From NCBI GenBank assembly GCA_009908505.1, contig JAAAPD010000067.1, positions 124,001 through 188,000 of the forward strand: DNA of 64,000 nucleotides, read 5' to 3'. Both the position numbers and the translations under genes were made by a program. Within the stretch, counting starts at the first letter, position 1; every line of letters begins with the position of its first letter. Shown piece after piece: positions 16,576-24,655 of this stretch. Source of the stretch: Alphaproteobacteria bacterium (GTDB lineage: Bacteria > Pseudomonadota > Alphaproteobacteria > Rhodobacterales > Rhodobacteraceae). The notes below the pieces were generated by a model. That model was not told the DNA's origin. It did not search any database and saw nothing but the letters and a program-made list of their open reading frames with translations.

Positions 16576-17358
16576 ATGTCCTATATATCACAATCGAATG
16601 AGGAAAAGGTCAGCGGCCTTTTCGTAGGGAACGCGCTCTGCTTTTCCGACGCTTTGCTAAATGTAACCCGGTCCGAACTGGGTATGCTCGGCTTCGCGCG
16701 CGCCGCGTGCTTGAACGAACTGTTCTTCATGACCGACGAACGGGCGGTGGGAATGCGCCTTATCGTCGTCGAGCAGGTGATGTTGAGCGAATTGCTCGAC
16801 CGATTGCCGGCCTTGCGGCAAAAGTGTCCGTACGCGATGATCGCACTGGCCTACAGCGACCCCGCCATTGCCCGCAAACTGCTCGACGTCCAGAACGGCG
16901 CTTTCCAAGAGACGGCGGTCGGGGTCCTGCCCATGAACGTGCAGATCGATTGCTGGCTTTCCATGCTGCGCCTCCTGGCGAATGGTGAACGTTTCATGCC
17001 GGGTGAGCTGCTGACATCTTCTCAGCCTGCCGCGCCGGCCCCTCCGGTCACCGCGCAGATCGCCCCGATGTCACATCCCGAACCGGCGACAGTGACAGGT
17101 CCCACATCGGCGTCCGAACCAGTGTCCGGTTCCGCGGCGACGGGGCTGCCGGAAATACACCTGACCGACCGAGAGGTGCAGGTGCTTCGCGCGGCGGCCG
17201 CAGGCAAACAGAACAAGATCATCGCCAGCGAACTGAACCTGTCACAGCACACGGTCAAACTGCACATGCACCACATCATTTCGAAACTAGGCGTGCACAA
17301 CCGCACCGAGGCGGCGATCTGGTTCATGGAGCGGTACCAGACCCACCACGGAGCCTAG
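16576..17358 (+). CDS. LuxR-type regulator with degenerate receiver domain (CsgD-like architecture)
   Basis: 260 residues. The C terminus (about 195-255) is a LuxR/FixJ helix-turn-helix (LTDREVQVLRAAAAGKQNKI, then LNLSQHTVKLHMHHIISKLG). The N-terminal 140 residues follow a receiver-like pattern (RLIVVEQVMLSELLDRL, then AMIALAYSD, then GVLPMN). The expected phospho-acceptor Asp is absent, as in CsgD and VpsT, matrix regulators in other bacteria. A Pro/Ala/Ser linker joins the domains. The start is the second ATG at 16576; the ATG at 16571 is out of frame. It is divergent from the low-complexity surface-protein gene, its likely target. Confidence 0.85.
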   Translation: MSYISQSNEEKVSGLFVGNALCFSDALLNVTRSELGMLGFARAACLNELFFMTDERAVGMRLIVVEQVMLSELLDRLPALRQKCPYAMIALAYSDPAIARKLLDVQNGAFQETAVGVLPMNVQIDCWLSMLRLLANGERFMPGELLTSSQPAAPAPPVTAQIAPMSHPEPATVTGPTSASEPVSGSAATGLPEIHLTDREVQVLRAAAAGKQNKIIASELNLSQHTVKLHMHHIISKLGVHNRTEAAIWFMERYQTHHGA

Positions 17359-17360
17359 CG

Positions 17361-17861
17361 ATGGCGCCAGCCGACGAACCCTTCGATTTCGAGGCTTTTC
17401 TGCTGTCCATCGGCAAACTGAACTACACCTGGACGAATACCGAGAGCATGCTGATCCACCTGATCGCGGGGCTTTCGGGGATGGACAAGGAAATCGCCAC
17501 GGTCCTTTTCCTGACGCTCAACACGACACGCGCGCGCATCGACATGGTCGAACGGCTGGCCAAGCTGGACCGAACCGACCGGGATGAGCGCGACCGGGTG
17601 CTGCAGATCACCAAGCGCATCAAGGAACAATCGACCCTGCGCAATCGGTATAACCATTGTATCTACGCCTTCGACGATCAGGGGGGCAATCCGCGCTCGA
17701 TCCTGATGCGCATCGCCGACCGCAAGGACCGGCTGAAGATGGGACAGGCCTTTGATCTGGACGTGGCGGCGGCACAGGACGTGGAAACCGCGATTGCCGA
17801 GATCGGGCTGATCAACCGTGACATCTGGCGGACGATCCGCGATTTCGGCTACCCGGCCTGA
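17361..17861 (+). CDS. Helical hypothetical protein with HEPN-like R-x4-H motif
   Basis: 166 residues, mostly alpha-helical, with no signal peptide or membrane segment. I do not recognise the family with certainty. Residues 94-99 (RNRYNH) fit the R-x4-6-H pattern found in HEPN-fold proteins, followed by an aromatic I-Y as in several HEPN families, so a HEPN-like RNA-binding or RNase fold is possible. It begins 2 nt after the LuxR-type regulator stop and is probably co-transcribed with it. No antitoxin-like partner is adjacent. The gene is supported by codon use and spacing; the function is open. Confidence 0.75.
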   Translation: MAPADEPFDFEAFLLSIGKLNYTWTNTESMLIHLIAGLSGMDKEIATVLFLTLNTTRARIDMVERLAKLDRTDRDERDRVLQITKRIKEQSTLRNRYNHCIYAFDDQGGNPRSILMRIADRKDRLKMGQAFDLDVAAAQDVETAIAEIGLINRDIWRTIRDFGYPA

Positions 17862-17900
17862 AACGGCGCCGTCAGCCGCGAGGACCGGGGCGCATTGCGG

Positions 17901-18559
17901 TCAGTAGTCGGCCACACCGATAACGTAGGGATGGGCCAGGATCAGCGCGGCGAAGGCCAAAAGGCCGATGAGCCCCCGCAGGACGGCCCCGCGCCAGGAA
18001 AGGTACGGCAGATGCGAGGCGGCCCTGTGCGCGGCCTTCAGCGCCGCCTAGCGCGACGGGCCGAGATCCCGCCGCTTGCGCTGGTCGATTAGCCCCTGAA
18101 CTGCGATGGCAAAGCCGCCCAGAACATTGAACAGAAGCATGTGGGCCAGATCGCCGTTGGGCAGAAAGTGCACGCTGGCGAAAATGGCCAGGGCCAGCAG
18201 GATCGGGTGCCGCGTCCAGCGTAGCAGTCCTGCCCGGGTTGGATCGACCTTATCGTCTTCCGCCCCGCCAAACGAAAACGGCTTGGGGCGCGCGATTCTG
18301 AATGCAAGGATCAGGCACACCACCAGCATGCCAAGATGCGCAACGTGCCGGTGCCCACCCCATCTGATAGCAGACCTGCAGGTCGGGCGCCGCGCCGGCC
18401 GCCCAGATCAGGACGGTCAGCATCGCCAATGACAAGGCCGAGTAGGCCAATGCCAAGCCGACCGACCGACCACGCCTTGGTGGCCGGGCGCACCGCAATC
18501 GAATGCGTCAGGACGAACCCCGCGAAGACAGCGGCGAAGCCGGCCCTTCCCATGGTCAT
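17901..18559 (-). pseudogene. NnrU-family membrane protein gene, broken by frameshifts and an amber codon
   Basis: Three minus-strand frames add up to one NnrU-like membrane protein. The start is MGRAGFAAVFAGFVLTHSIAVRP. The frame then shifts to LALAYSALSLAMLTVLIWAAG near 18458-18472, where CCGA is tandemly repeated. A second shift near 18345 leads to HVAHLGMLVVCLILAF and WTRHPILLALAIFASVHF. An in-frame TAG at 18048-18050 interrupts the end; the frame continues in plausible sequence (LRGLIGLLAFAALILAHPYV) to a TGA at 17901. Removing one 4 bp repeat unit restores the first junction. NnrU proteins are linked to nitric-oxide metabolism and related membrane functions. With three lesions the gene is very probably dead, unless assembly errors are responsible. 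Confidence 0.75.
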
Positions 18560-19099
18560 CTCACGGCACAGTCAGGCCGATGATAGCGATCCTCGCCGTG
18601 TTGAATGGTAAGATTTCGTGGTCCAAGCATAGATGTCTTGCCGACGTTGATCGCTACCTCGCGGACGAGCGAAAAAAGCAGCAGAGATCGCAAAGAGTTA
18701 TGGCCTCCCTGATCGGGGTATCCCTACCGACCGTGGTGTTGCTGGAAACGAAGGGGCGGGTCGCATGGTGACACTTGAACGGTATGGGTCTGCCATTCGG
18801 CTGGGCCTCCGGGTCGTGTCTGGAGCTTCCCGCTCTCCTTCGCGAACTGTTCCTCGGCCATCTTGTAGACATCGGCTACTTGCTTCAGCCGACCCGGAAT
18901 ACCGGGCAACCCGTCCACATTGGCCCACGCAGTCTTCACTAAAGGCCAGGCTCGGAACCGATTACCAGCTATTGCGACCCGTTTCGAGATGCTGCCCGCC
19001 GCGTCGAATGCTCTGGCTCCACTCGGAAGCTCGCTGTCGGATGCAAGGTCGGGGAAGAAACGTACGTCTGCATCCCTGTCTTTGTCTTCCAGCCTCGTG
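18560..19099. other. Decayed region with gene fragments
   Basis: No intact gene can be supported here. On the plus strand 18580-18771 encodes a short HTH-like scrap (MASLIGVSLPTVVLLETKG). On the minus strand 18724-19176 stays open for 150 codons with reasonable codon use (QVADVYKMAEEQFAKESGK). Its first codons overlap the integrase remnant on the other strand, and nothing in it is recognisable. The stretch lies between a broken nnrU and tRNA-Pro and reads like the residue of a deleted element. Confidence 0.4.
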
Positions 19100-19240
19100 A
19101 TGGACTTCATGAAGGGCGTGAGCCTGGAGATGGCGGTGAACTTCTTCGCCACCTCGCGGGAGACCTTAGAGAACATCTACCGCTCGTATCTTCCGGATGC
19201 TCAACGTGAAGCGGTGGAGATCATGGATCGCACGCTGTAA
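19100..19240 (+). pseudogene. C-terminal remnant of a tyrosine recombinase (phage-type integrase)
   Basis: The last 46 codons of a plus-strand frame (MDFMKGVSLEMAVNFF, then SRETLENIYRSYLPDAQ) resemble the C terminus of tyrosine recombinases, where a G-V-S-L/I-x-x-x-A-x-F-x-x-x-S-x-E-T-L-E-x-x-Y pattern precedes or contains the catalytic Tyr. Upstream codons in the same frame are not integrase-like, so only the 3' end survives. It lies about 160 nt from the 3' end of tRNA-Pro, the usual place for an island integrase. Family assignment is by eye. Confidence 0.5.
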
Positions 19241-19396
19241 GCCCATAGTCTGAGGCAAATTGAAATCACAACTGGAGCCACTAGTCGTGCTACAGATTTT
19301 CGTTTGTGAAGAACGAAACACCAACAGATCGCGACTGAAACCTTGCGGATTTCATTGCAGCAGTTCGCCGGCGATTTCTGAGGGGCCTTGTTTTAC

Positions 19397-19473
19397 TGGT
19401 CGGAGTGGCGAGATTCGAACTCACGACCCCTGCCTCCCGAAGACAGTGCTCTACCAGGCTGAGCTACACTCCG
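19397..19473 (-). tRNA. tRNA-Pro (anticodon CGG)
   Basis: A 77 nt cloverleaf on the minus strand. The acceptor stem is CGGAGTG/CACTCCG with discriminator A and encoded CCA; the D arm is GCTC...GAGC; the anticodon arm CTGTC-TTCGGGA-GGCAG gives anticodon CGG; the T arm is GTGAG-TTCGAAT-CTCGC. It begins 15 nt downstream of the DMT transporter stop on the same strand. The integrase remnant near its 3' end suggests past use as an integration site. Confidence 0.95.
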
Positions 19474-19488
19474 ACCGTGGGGGGCGAA

Positions 19489-20481
19489 TTACTCTTGCCG
19501 GTTTGGATTTGCAAGGCCGATTTTGCTGTCCGGGTGCTTGCCTATAAAACGCAAAAACGGCCCCACACGAAGGTATGTGCCGGTCTCGTGCCGGGACCGG
19601 GTGCGCAGCACCGGGGTCGTCCGGGAATGGGCACCGCGGCTTTCGCGCAGCACGATATAGACGCCCGATGCGATGATCAGCCCGCTGCCGATCAGTGTGG
19701 GCCTGTCGATGGTTTCACCGAAATACTGATAGCCGTAGAATGATGCCCAGATGATCTGTGAGTACTGCATCGGCGCGATGATCGCCGCCTCGCCCGCCTG
19801 ATAGGCGGCGATCACCAGCCGGCCGGCGGTGAATGCGAAAATCGCGATCAGGGCCAGCAGGCCCAGGTGTTCGATAGGCATAGGTTCGTAGACAAAATAG
19901 AGCGCCCCGCCCAGCAGCACGAAATTCGCGACCAACGGATACAGCATCATCACGACCGGTCGTTCCTTGGCCCCGATCTTGCGCACGATGACCGAATTGA
20001 AGGCCCCGCCCACGGCGGCGGCGAGCGCCGCGATATGCCCGATGCCGATCTCGGTTGAGCCGGGGCGCAGGACGACAAGCACGCCGCCAAGCCCCACGAT
20101 CACCGCCATCCAGCGTCGCAGGCGCACCGTTTCGCCCAGCATCGGGATGGCAAGGATCGTGATCAACAGCGGCGCGGCGAACAGGATTGCGTAGGTCTGG
20201 GCCAGCGGCAGCACCGAAAAGGCCAGGAAAGCGCCCAGACCCGTCAACACCGTGGCAACGGTCCGCAGGGCCATCCACCAGGGATGCACGGGCAGAAGCG
20301 TACCGGGCGAGGAATCCCGCATCAGCATCAGCGTCGCCAGCGGAAAGCTGAGCAGCACCGAAAAGAACAGGATCTGCACGGGTGAATAGCTGGCCCCCAG
20401 CGTTTTGACGAATACGTCATGCGTGGCGAAGATGCCGAAGGCCATCAGGGCAAAAAGGGCCCCGCGCAGGTTGGCGGACAT
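19489..20481 (-). CDS. EamA/DMT-family transporter
   Basis: A 330-residue inner-membrane protein with about ten hydrophobic segments in two repeated EamA halves (MAFGIFATHDVFVKTLGASY, then GHIAALAAAVGGAFNSVIVR). It belongs to the drug/metabolite transporter superfamily of small-molecule exporters; the substrate is not predictable. The ATG at 20481 directly begins the first helix. The C-terminal 35 residues are hydrophilic and Arg-rich, longer than usual, and run to within 15 nt of tRNA-Pro, so the original C terminus may have been altered. Confidence 0.9.
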   Translation of the reverse strand: MSANLRGALFALMAFGIFATHDVFVKTLGASYSPVQILFFSVLLSFPLATLMLMRDSSPGTLLPVHPWWMALRTVATVLTGLGAFLAFSVLPLAQTYAILFAAPLLITILAIPMLGETVRLRRWMAVIVGLGGVLVVLRPGSTEIGIGHIAALAAAVGGAFNSVIVRKIGAKERPVVMMLYPLVANFVLLGGALYFVYEPMPIEHLGLLALIAIFAFTAGRLVIAAYQAGEAAIIAPMQYSQIIWASFYGYQYFGETIDRPTLIGSGLIIASGVYIVLRESRGAHSRTTPVLRTRSRHETGTYLRVGPFLRFIGKHPDSKIGLANPNRQE

Positions 20482-20530
20482 GGATGCGATCCTTTGATTT
20501 TCAATGATGTTAGCACTAACATCACAGCAT

Positions 20531-20567
20531 GAAAAAGGGGCGGCCCGAATGGACCGCCCCGTTTTCA
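20531..20567 (-). terminator. Rho-independent terminator of leuB
   Basis: On the minus strand a 10 bp stem (GGGGCGGTCC / GGGCCGCCCC, one G-T pair) with an ATTC loop is followed by TTTTTC. It begins about 11 nt after the leuB stop. The plus-strand flank also ends in a T-run, so it may act in both directions. Confidence 0.85.
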
Positions 20568-20577
20568 GGTCATCGTC

Positions 20578-21684
20578 CTAAAGGCTCGCGTTCAGCGCCT
20601 CGACGATGGCATCGCCCATGCCGGCGGTGGACACGGGCTGCACGCCCTCTTCGCCCAGCAGATCAGCGGTCCGCTTGCCATCGGCCAGCACGGTTTCCAC
20701 CGCATTCTCCAGCCTGTCTGCCTCTTCGCCCATGTCGAAACTGTAACGAAGGGCCATGGCAAAGCTGAGAATGCAGGCGATCGGGTTCGCTTTGCCCTGC
20801 CCCGCGATATCCGGGGCCGAACCATGGACGGGTTCGTAAAGCGCCTTGGGCCGGCCATTCGCCATCGGTGCGCCAAGGCTGGCCGAGGGCAACATGCCAA
20901 GGCTGCCGGTCAGCATCGCGGCGGCATCGGACAGAAGGTCGCCGAACAGGTTGTCGGTCACGATCACGTCGAATTGCTTGGGCCAGCGGCACAGCTGCAT
21001 CGCGCCGGCATCCGCGTACATGTGGCCGAGCTCCACATCGGGGTATTCCGCGTCGTGGACCCGCTGAACGACCTCGCGCCACAGGATACCGGACTCCATG
21101 ACATTGGCCTTTTCCATGGAACAGACCTTGTTGCCGCGCCGCTTGGCCAGCTCGAAGGCCGACCGCGCAACCCGCTCGATCTCGGATTCCGAGTAGCGCT
21201 GGGTATTGATACCAACGCGTTCATTGCCTTCCTCGATGATGCCGCGCGGTTCACCGAAGTAGATGCCGCTGGTCAGCTCGCGCACGATCATGATGTCGAG
21301 CCCGGCCACCACATCCTTCTTCAGCGACGAGAAATCGGCCAGCGCGTCGAAGCACTGGGCCGGGCGCAGGTTGGCGTAAAGGTCCATTTCCTTGCGCAGG
21401 CGCAGCAGGCCGCGTTCGGGCTTCACGCTGAAATCGAGGTCATCGTATTTCGGGCCGCCAACGGCGCCCAGTAGAACCGCATCCACCTCTTGCGCGCGGG
21501 CCATCGTATCGTCGTGCAGCGGCGTGCCATGGGCATCGTAGGCTGCGCCGCCGACAAGATCCTCGCTGACATCAAAGGCGATATCGCGCTTGTCGCCATA
21601 CCAGCCGATGACCTTCTTGACCTCGGCCATGACTTCCTGACCGATGCCGTCACCGGCAAGGATAAGCAGAGAGGGGTTTGTCAT
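20578..21684 (-). CDS. leuB: 3-isopropylmalate dehydrogenase
   Basis: A 368-residue NAD-dependent decarboxylating dehydrogenase of leucine biosynthesis, converting (2R,3S)-3-isopropylmalate to 2-isopropyl-4-methyl-3-oxosuccinate, which decarboxylates to ketoleucine. Visible landmarks: the N-terminal [11 protein letters not shown], the substrate/metal region ([22 protein letters not shown]), [20 protein letters not shown] with the metal-binding Asp residues, and the nucleotide loop [20 protein letters not shown]. Full length for the family. leuD and leuC lie some 4-7 kb downstream in the window on the same strand but are separated by unrelated genes. Confidence 0.97.
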   Translation of the reverse strand: MTNPSLLILAGDGIGQEVMAEVKKVIGWYGDKRDIAFDVSEDLVGGAAYDAHGTPLHDDTMARAQEVDAVLLGAVGGPKYDDLDFSVKPERGLLRLRKEMDLYANLRPAQCFDALADFSSLKKDVVAGLDIMIVRELTSGIYFGEPRGIIEEGNERVGINTQRYSESEIERVARSAFELAKRRGNKVCSMEKANVMESGILWREVVQRVHDAEYPDVELGHMYADAGAMQLCRWPKQFDVIVTDNLFGDLLSDAAAMLTGSLGMLPSASLGAPMANGRPKALYEPVHGSAPDIAGQGKANPIACILSFAMALRYSFDMGEEADRLENAVETVLADGKRTADLLGEEGVQPVSTAGMGDAIVEALNASL

Positions 21685-21742
21685 CGGGTCAGATCCTTCG
21701 AGAATTCAGTCCCGCATCGCCTAGCTTGTCCCCCCGGAAGGG

Positions 21743-22636
21743 TCAAGAAATCAGCGGCAGAAGCCCTTCGGCCAGTGCCTCCCAAACCCGGCGTATCCGC
21801 GGGGTCTGGCGCATTGCCTCATGCGCGGTCAGCCAGATGGGCAAGGTCGGCAGGGGCAAGCCCAAGTCGATCTCGACCATGTCCGGGTCCGCGCGACCAA
21901 GTTCAAGCTGTGAAAAGCCGATACCGCACCCCGCCTTGACCAGGTCCCAGTAGACCAAGTTGTCGTCACAGCGCACCGGGAAGAAGTCGCTCCCGACCGG
22001 AAAGCCCATCTGCGCGAAGCCGTCCATGATCGACCTGTCCCGGTCATACCCCACAACGTCATGGTCGAGCATCTCGTCCGGCTGGCGGGGCATGCCGCGC
22101 CGGGCGATGTAATAGCGGGACGCGAACATGCCCAGCGCGATATCGCCCAGGTGGCGCGTGACGAGGTCCAGCTGTTCGGGCCGAAACATGCGTACGGCGA
22201 TATCAGCCTCGCGGTAGAGCAGGTTCGATGTCGTGTCGGACGGGACCAGCTCTATCTCGATCTCGGGTTCGGACTCGCGCAATCCGGCGATGATACGCGG
22301 CAGATAGGTGCTGGAAATCACCATGCTGGCCGTGATGCGGACGGTGCCTGACAGGGTCTGATCCCGCCCCGCTGCCGCCAACGCAATCGTCTGGGCGGCC
22401 TCGGACATGGCGCGGGCAGGCGCGACAAGGGACGCCCCGGTTTCGGTCAGATCGAACCCGCGGGGACGCCGGTGAAACAGGTCGACCCCCAAGAGGTGTT
22501 CGGCCGTCTTGATCTGCCGCCCTATGGTCGGTTGCGACGCACCCAACCGGCGGGCCGCGGCAGACAGGCTGCCCTCTTCGGCAACAGCGAGAAAGGTCTG
22601 CACCAACGACCAGTCGAGGCTGTCCAGCTTTGTCAT
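21743..22636 (-). CDS. LysR-family transcriptional regulator
   Basis: A 297-residue LysR protein with an N-terminal winged HTH (residues 8-66: WSLVQTFLAVAEEGSLSAAA, then ASQPTIGRQIKTAEHLLG) and a substrate-binding-like effector domain to the end. It is divergent from the NAD-dependent epimerase-like gene, the classic layout for a LysR regulator and its target. The shared gap contains a small dyad that may be its site. The effector is unknown. Confidence 0.93.
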   Translation of the reverse strand: MTKLDSLDWSLVQTFLAVAEEGSLSAAARRLGASQPTIGRQIKTAEHLLGVDLFHRRPRGFDLTETGASLVAPARAMSEAAQTIALAAAGRDQTLSGTVRITASMVISSTYLPRIIAGLRESEPEIEIELVPSDTTSNLLYREADIAVRMFRPEQLDLVTRHLGDIALGMFASRYYIARRGMPRQPDEMLDHDVVGYDRDRSIMDGFAQMGFPVGSDFFPVRCDDNLVYWDLVKAGCGIGFSQLELGRADPDMVEIDLGLPLPTLPIWLTAHEAMRQTPRIRRVWEALAEGLLPLIS

Positions 22637-22638
22637 TC

Positions 22639-22654
22639 ATTCATGAATACATGA
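22639..22654. promoter_or_regulatory. Dyad in the LysR/epimerase intergenic gap
   Basis: ATTCATGAAT at 22639-22648 is a perfect 10 bp palindrome. It overlaps a TCAT-N6-ATGA inverted repeat at 22641-22654, just upstream of the LysR start. Dyads of this size in a LysR divergent gap are candidate regulator sites. Assignment is by position only. Confidence 0.35.
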
Positions 22655-22729
22655 TGGACATTTTTGGACAATATCCATTCAGATTTTTTTGCCAGAAGAT
22701 GCGGGCAGATCAATCGATAGGAGTTCGAC

Positions 22730-23632
22730 ATGCCCACCGTTCTTGTTCTTGGCGCGACCGGCCGGATCGGCCGACATGCCACAGAGGCTTTTGCAGATGC
22801 CGGCTGGACCGTTCGCCCATACACGCGCGGCACCGATATGACCAAGGCCGCCATGGGGGCCGATGTCATCGTCAACGGCCTGAACCCGCCCGCCTATCAC
22901 AACTGGGCGCAGCTTATCCCGCAGATCACCCGTCAAGTGATCGACGCGGCCCAGGCCGGCGATGCCACGGTGATCCTGCCCGGGAATGTCTACAATTTCG
23001 GTGACACGCCCGGAACCTGGTCCGAGACGACACCGCAACGCCCGGTTTCCCGCAAGGGGCGGATTCGCAAGGAGATGGAAGCCGCCTATCGCGCCGCCGA
23101 CATTCGCACGATCGTGTTGCGCGCCGGCAGTTTCATTGACCCCGCTGGGCAGGGGGATGCCATGGCCGAACTGCATATGCGCTCGATCCGGGCGGGCAAG
23201 CTGACTGCCGCCGGCGACCCCGATTGCCTGCATACCTTTTGCTATCTGCCCGATTGGGGGCGCGCGGCGGTGATGCTGGCCGAACGGCGGGCCCAGCTCG
23301 GCCGGTTCGAGGATATTCCCTTTCCGGGCCATGCCTTCACGATCCGCGACCTCCAGGTGATGCTGGAGGCGGAAACCGGGCGCACCTATCGCATCACGTC
23401 CTTTCCCTGGATGATGCTGCGCCTCGCCGCGCCGTTCTGGGAACTGGCACGCGAATTGCTGGAGATGCGCTATCTCTGGAACACCGATCACCGCTTGTCC
23501 GACGAAAAGCTGGCGCTACACTTACCCGATTTCCGGGCGTCGGACATGCGCACCGCCATGCTGGCCGGGCTACCGGACGATATCCACCCAGACAAGGCGG
23601 TGCGGCCCGGCCGCGAGCCCGTCCAGACCTAG
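22730..23632 (+). CDS. NAD(P)-binding epimerase/dehydratase-like (extended SDR) protein
   Basis: A 300-residue Rossmann-fold protein beginning MPTVLVLGATGRIGRH, with the nucleotide-binding G-A-T-G-R-I-G motif at residues 8-14 and an NmrA/atypical-SDR style core (IDAAQAGDATVILPGNVYNFG). The canonical SDR Y-x3-K is not obvious, so it may bind NAD(P) without classic SDR catalysis. It is transcribed divergently from the LysR regulator. Its 3' end overlaps the convergent EEP-family gene by 63 nt. Confidence 0.85.
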   Translation: MPTVLVLGATGRIGRHATEAFADAGWTVRPYTRGTDMTKAAMGADVIVNGLNPPAYHNWAQLIPQITRQVIDAAQAGDATVILPGNVYNFGDTPGTWSETTPQRPVSRKGRIRKEMEAAYRAADIRTIVLRAGSFIDPAGQGDAMAELHMRSIRAGKLTAAGDPDCLHTFCYLPDWGRAAVMLAERRAQLGRFEDIPFPGHAFTIRDLQVMLEAETGRTYRITSFPWMMLRLAAPFWELARELLEMRYLWNTDHRLSDEKLALHLPDFRASDMRTAMLAGLPDDIHPDKAVRPGREPVQT

Positions 23633-24655
23633 GAGTGCGGCCTTCGGATCATCCGGTGCCGGCCAGAAGACGCCGGTATCGGCAACGGTCAGGTCACGGT
23701 CAGGCAAGACGTAGGAGACGCGCAGATTGCCCGGTCCGTCTTCGGTCCAGTCGGCGGTATCGAGCGCCGGGTCCCCGGAATGCCCCGGGCTAGGATTTGC
23801 CGCGCCGCCAGCGCTTCGGGGTCGGGGATCCTGTAGCTGGGGATGGGCCAGCAATTCGGCCATGGCCTGGCGAAAGCCATCGCCATCGGCCGGGTCGAGA
23901 TTGGTATTGCCCAACAGCACCACAGGATCATCCGGCACCGGCCCAAGGTCACCGGCCAACAGGCGCAGCCAAAAGCGCAGCTCGTCCCGATTGCGCAGAC
24001 CGTTGCGATCCTCGGGTCCGTCGAAGACCGGGGGTGTCGCGGAATAGGCCAGCAGGGTCAACGTTCGATCGCCGGCGATGCGCAGCGGCACGACCCAATG
24101 CCCTGTCGAGGACAGGCGGGCCATCGCCTGTGCCCCGGACGAGGGAAAGGGCCCGCCCGCCCGGGTCACGGGCATTGCCGCGCCCGGCAGGTCGGACCAG
24201 ATAAGATCGGTGAAGTCGCGGACCTCATCCTCGATCACCGGGAAACGCGATAGCAGGGCAAGTCCCCCATCGCCCAGAAAGCGACCATAGCCCTGCGCAT
24301 CGCGCGGCTCGCCTAGGCGGCCGTTTCCGTCCATGTCCACCCCCGTTGCGAGGCCGGCATTGCCCGGCAACGCGAACACATGGTCAAAGGGCCGGGCCAG
24401 TCTGGCGTTGAAAGCGCGCAGCGCCACAAGCTCTGCGTCGTGGTCGAAATCCGTCAGCAACAGGATATCGGGCGCGACCGTGTCTATGATCGCCCCGACA
24501 GCGGCGATCTGCGGATCGTCGCCTTTCGCGACATCACGCAACAACAGGCCCGGGCCATCGCGGCTGAGCGGGGCGGCGAAGGTGGCGACGCGAATCTCGT
24601 CCTGCGCGTTCGCCGTCTTGGCGGCCATCACAGACAGGGCAAGGGCCGTTATCAG
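23570..24655 (-). CDS. Endonuclease/exonuclease/phosphatase-family exported protein
   Basis: A protein of about 360 residues with the EEP fold: VATFAAPLSRDGPGLLL, DILLLTDFDHD, GGLALLSRFPV, LLGNTNLDPADG. It has an N-terminal hydrophobic export segment (LITALALSVMAAKTANAQ) before the catalytic domain. The start is problematic: complete coverage of that signal needs the CTG at 24655, which overlaps the upstream TGA. The nearest standard starts are GTG at 24631 and ATG at 24628, which cut the signal, or a far-upstream ATG at 24781 inside the previous gene. Substrate (phosphoester, nucleic acid or lipid) is unknown. The 3' end overlaps the convergent epimerase gene. Confidence 0.82.
   Translation of the reverse strand: MITALALSVMAAKTANAQDEIRVATFAAPLSRDGPGLLLRDVAKGDDPQIAAVGAIIDTVAPDILLLTDFDHDAELVALRAFNARLARPFDHVFALPGNAGLATGVDMDGNGRLGEPRDAQGYGRFLGDGGLALLSRFPVIEDEVRDFTDLIWSDLPGAAMPVTRAGGPFPSSGAQAMARLSSTGHWVVPLRIAGDRTLTLLAYSATPPVFDGPEDRNGLRNRDELRFWLRLLAGDLGPVPDDPVVLLGNTNLDPADGDGFRQAMAELLAHPQLQDPRPRSAGGAANPSPGHSGDPALDTADWTEDGPGNLRVSYVLPDRDLTVADTGVFWPAPDDPKAALLGLDGLAAGPHRLVWVDIVR

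Noticed and set aside
18724-19176. A 150-codon minus-strand frame in the decayed zone
   Set aside because: Codon use is plausible, but its start overlaps the integrase remnant on the other strand, and nothing in it is recognisable. Mentioned only as part of the decayed region.
19260-19547. A 95-codon plus-strand frame
   Set aside because: It runs straight across the tRNA-Pro gene.
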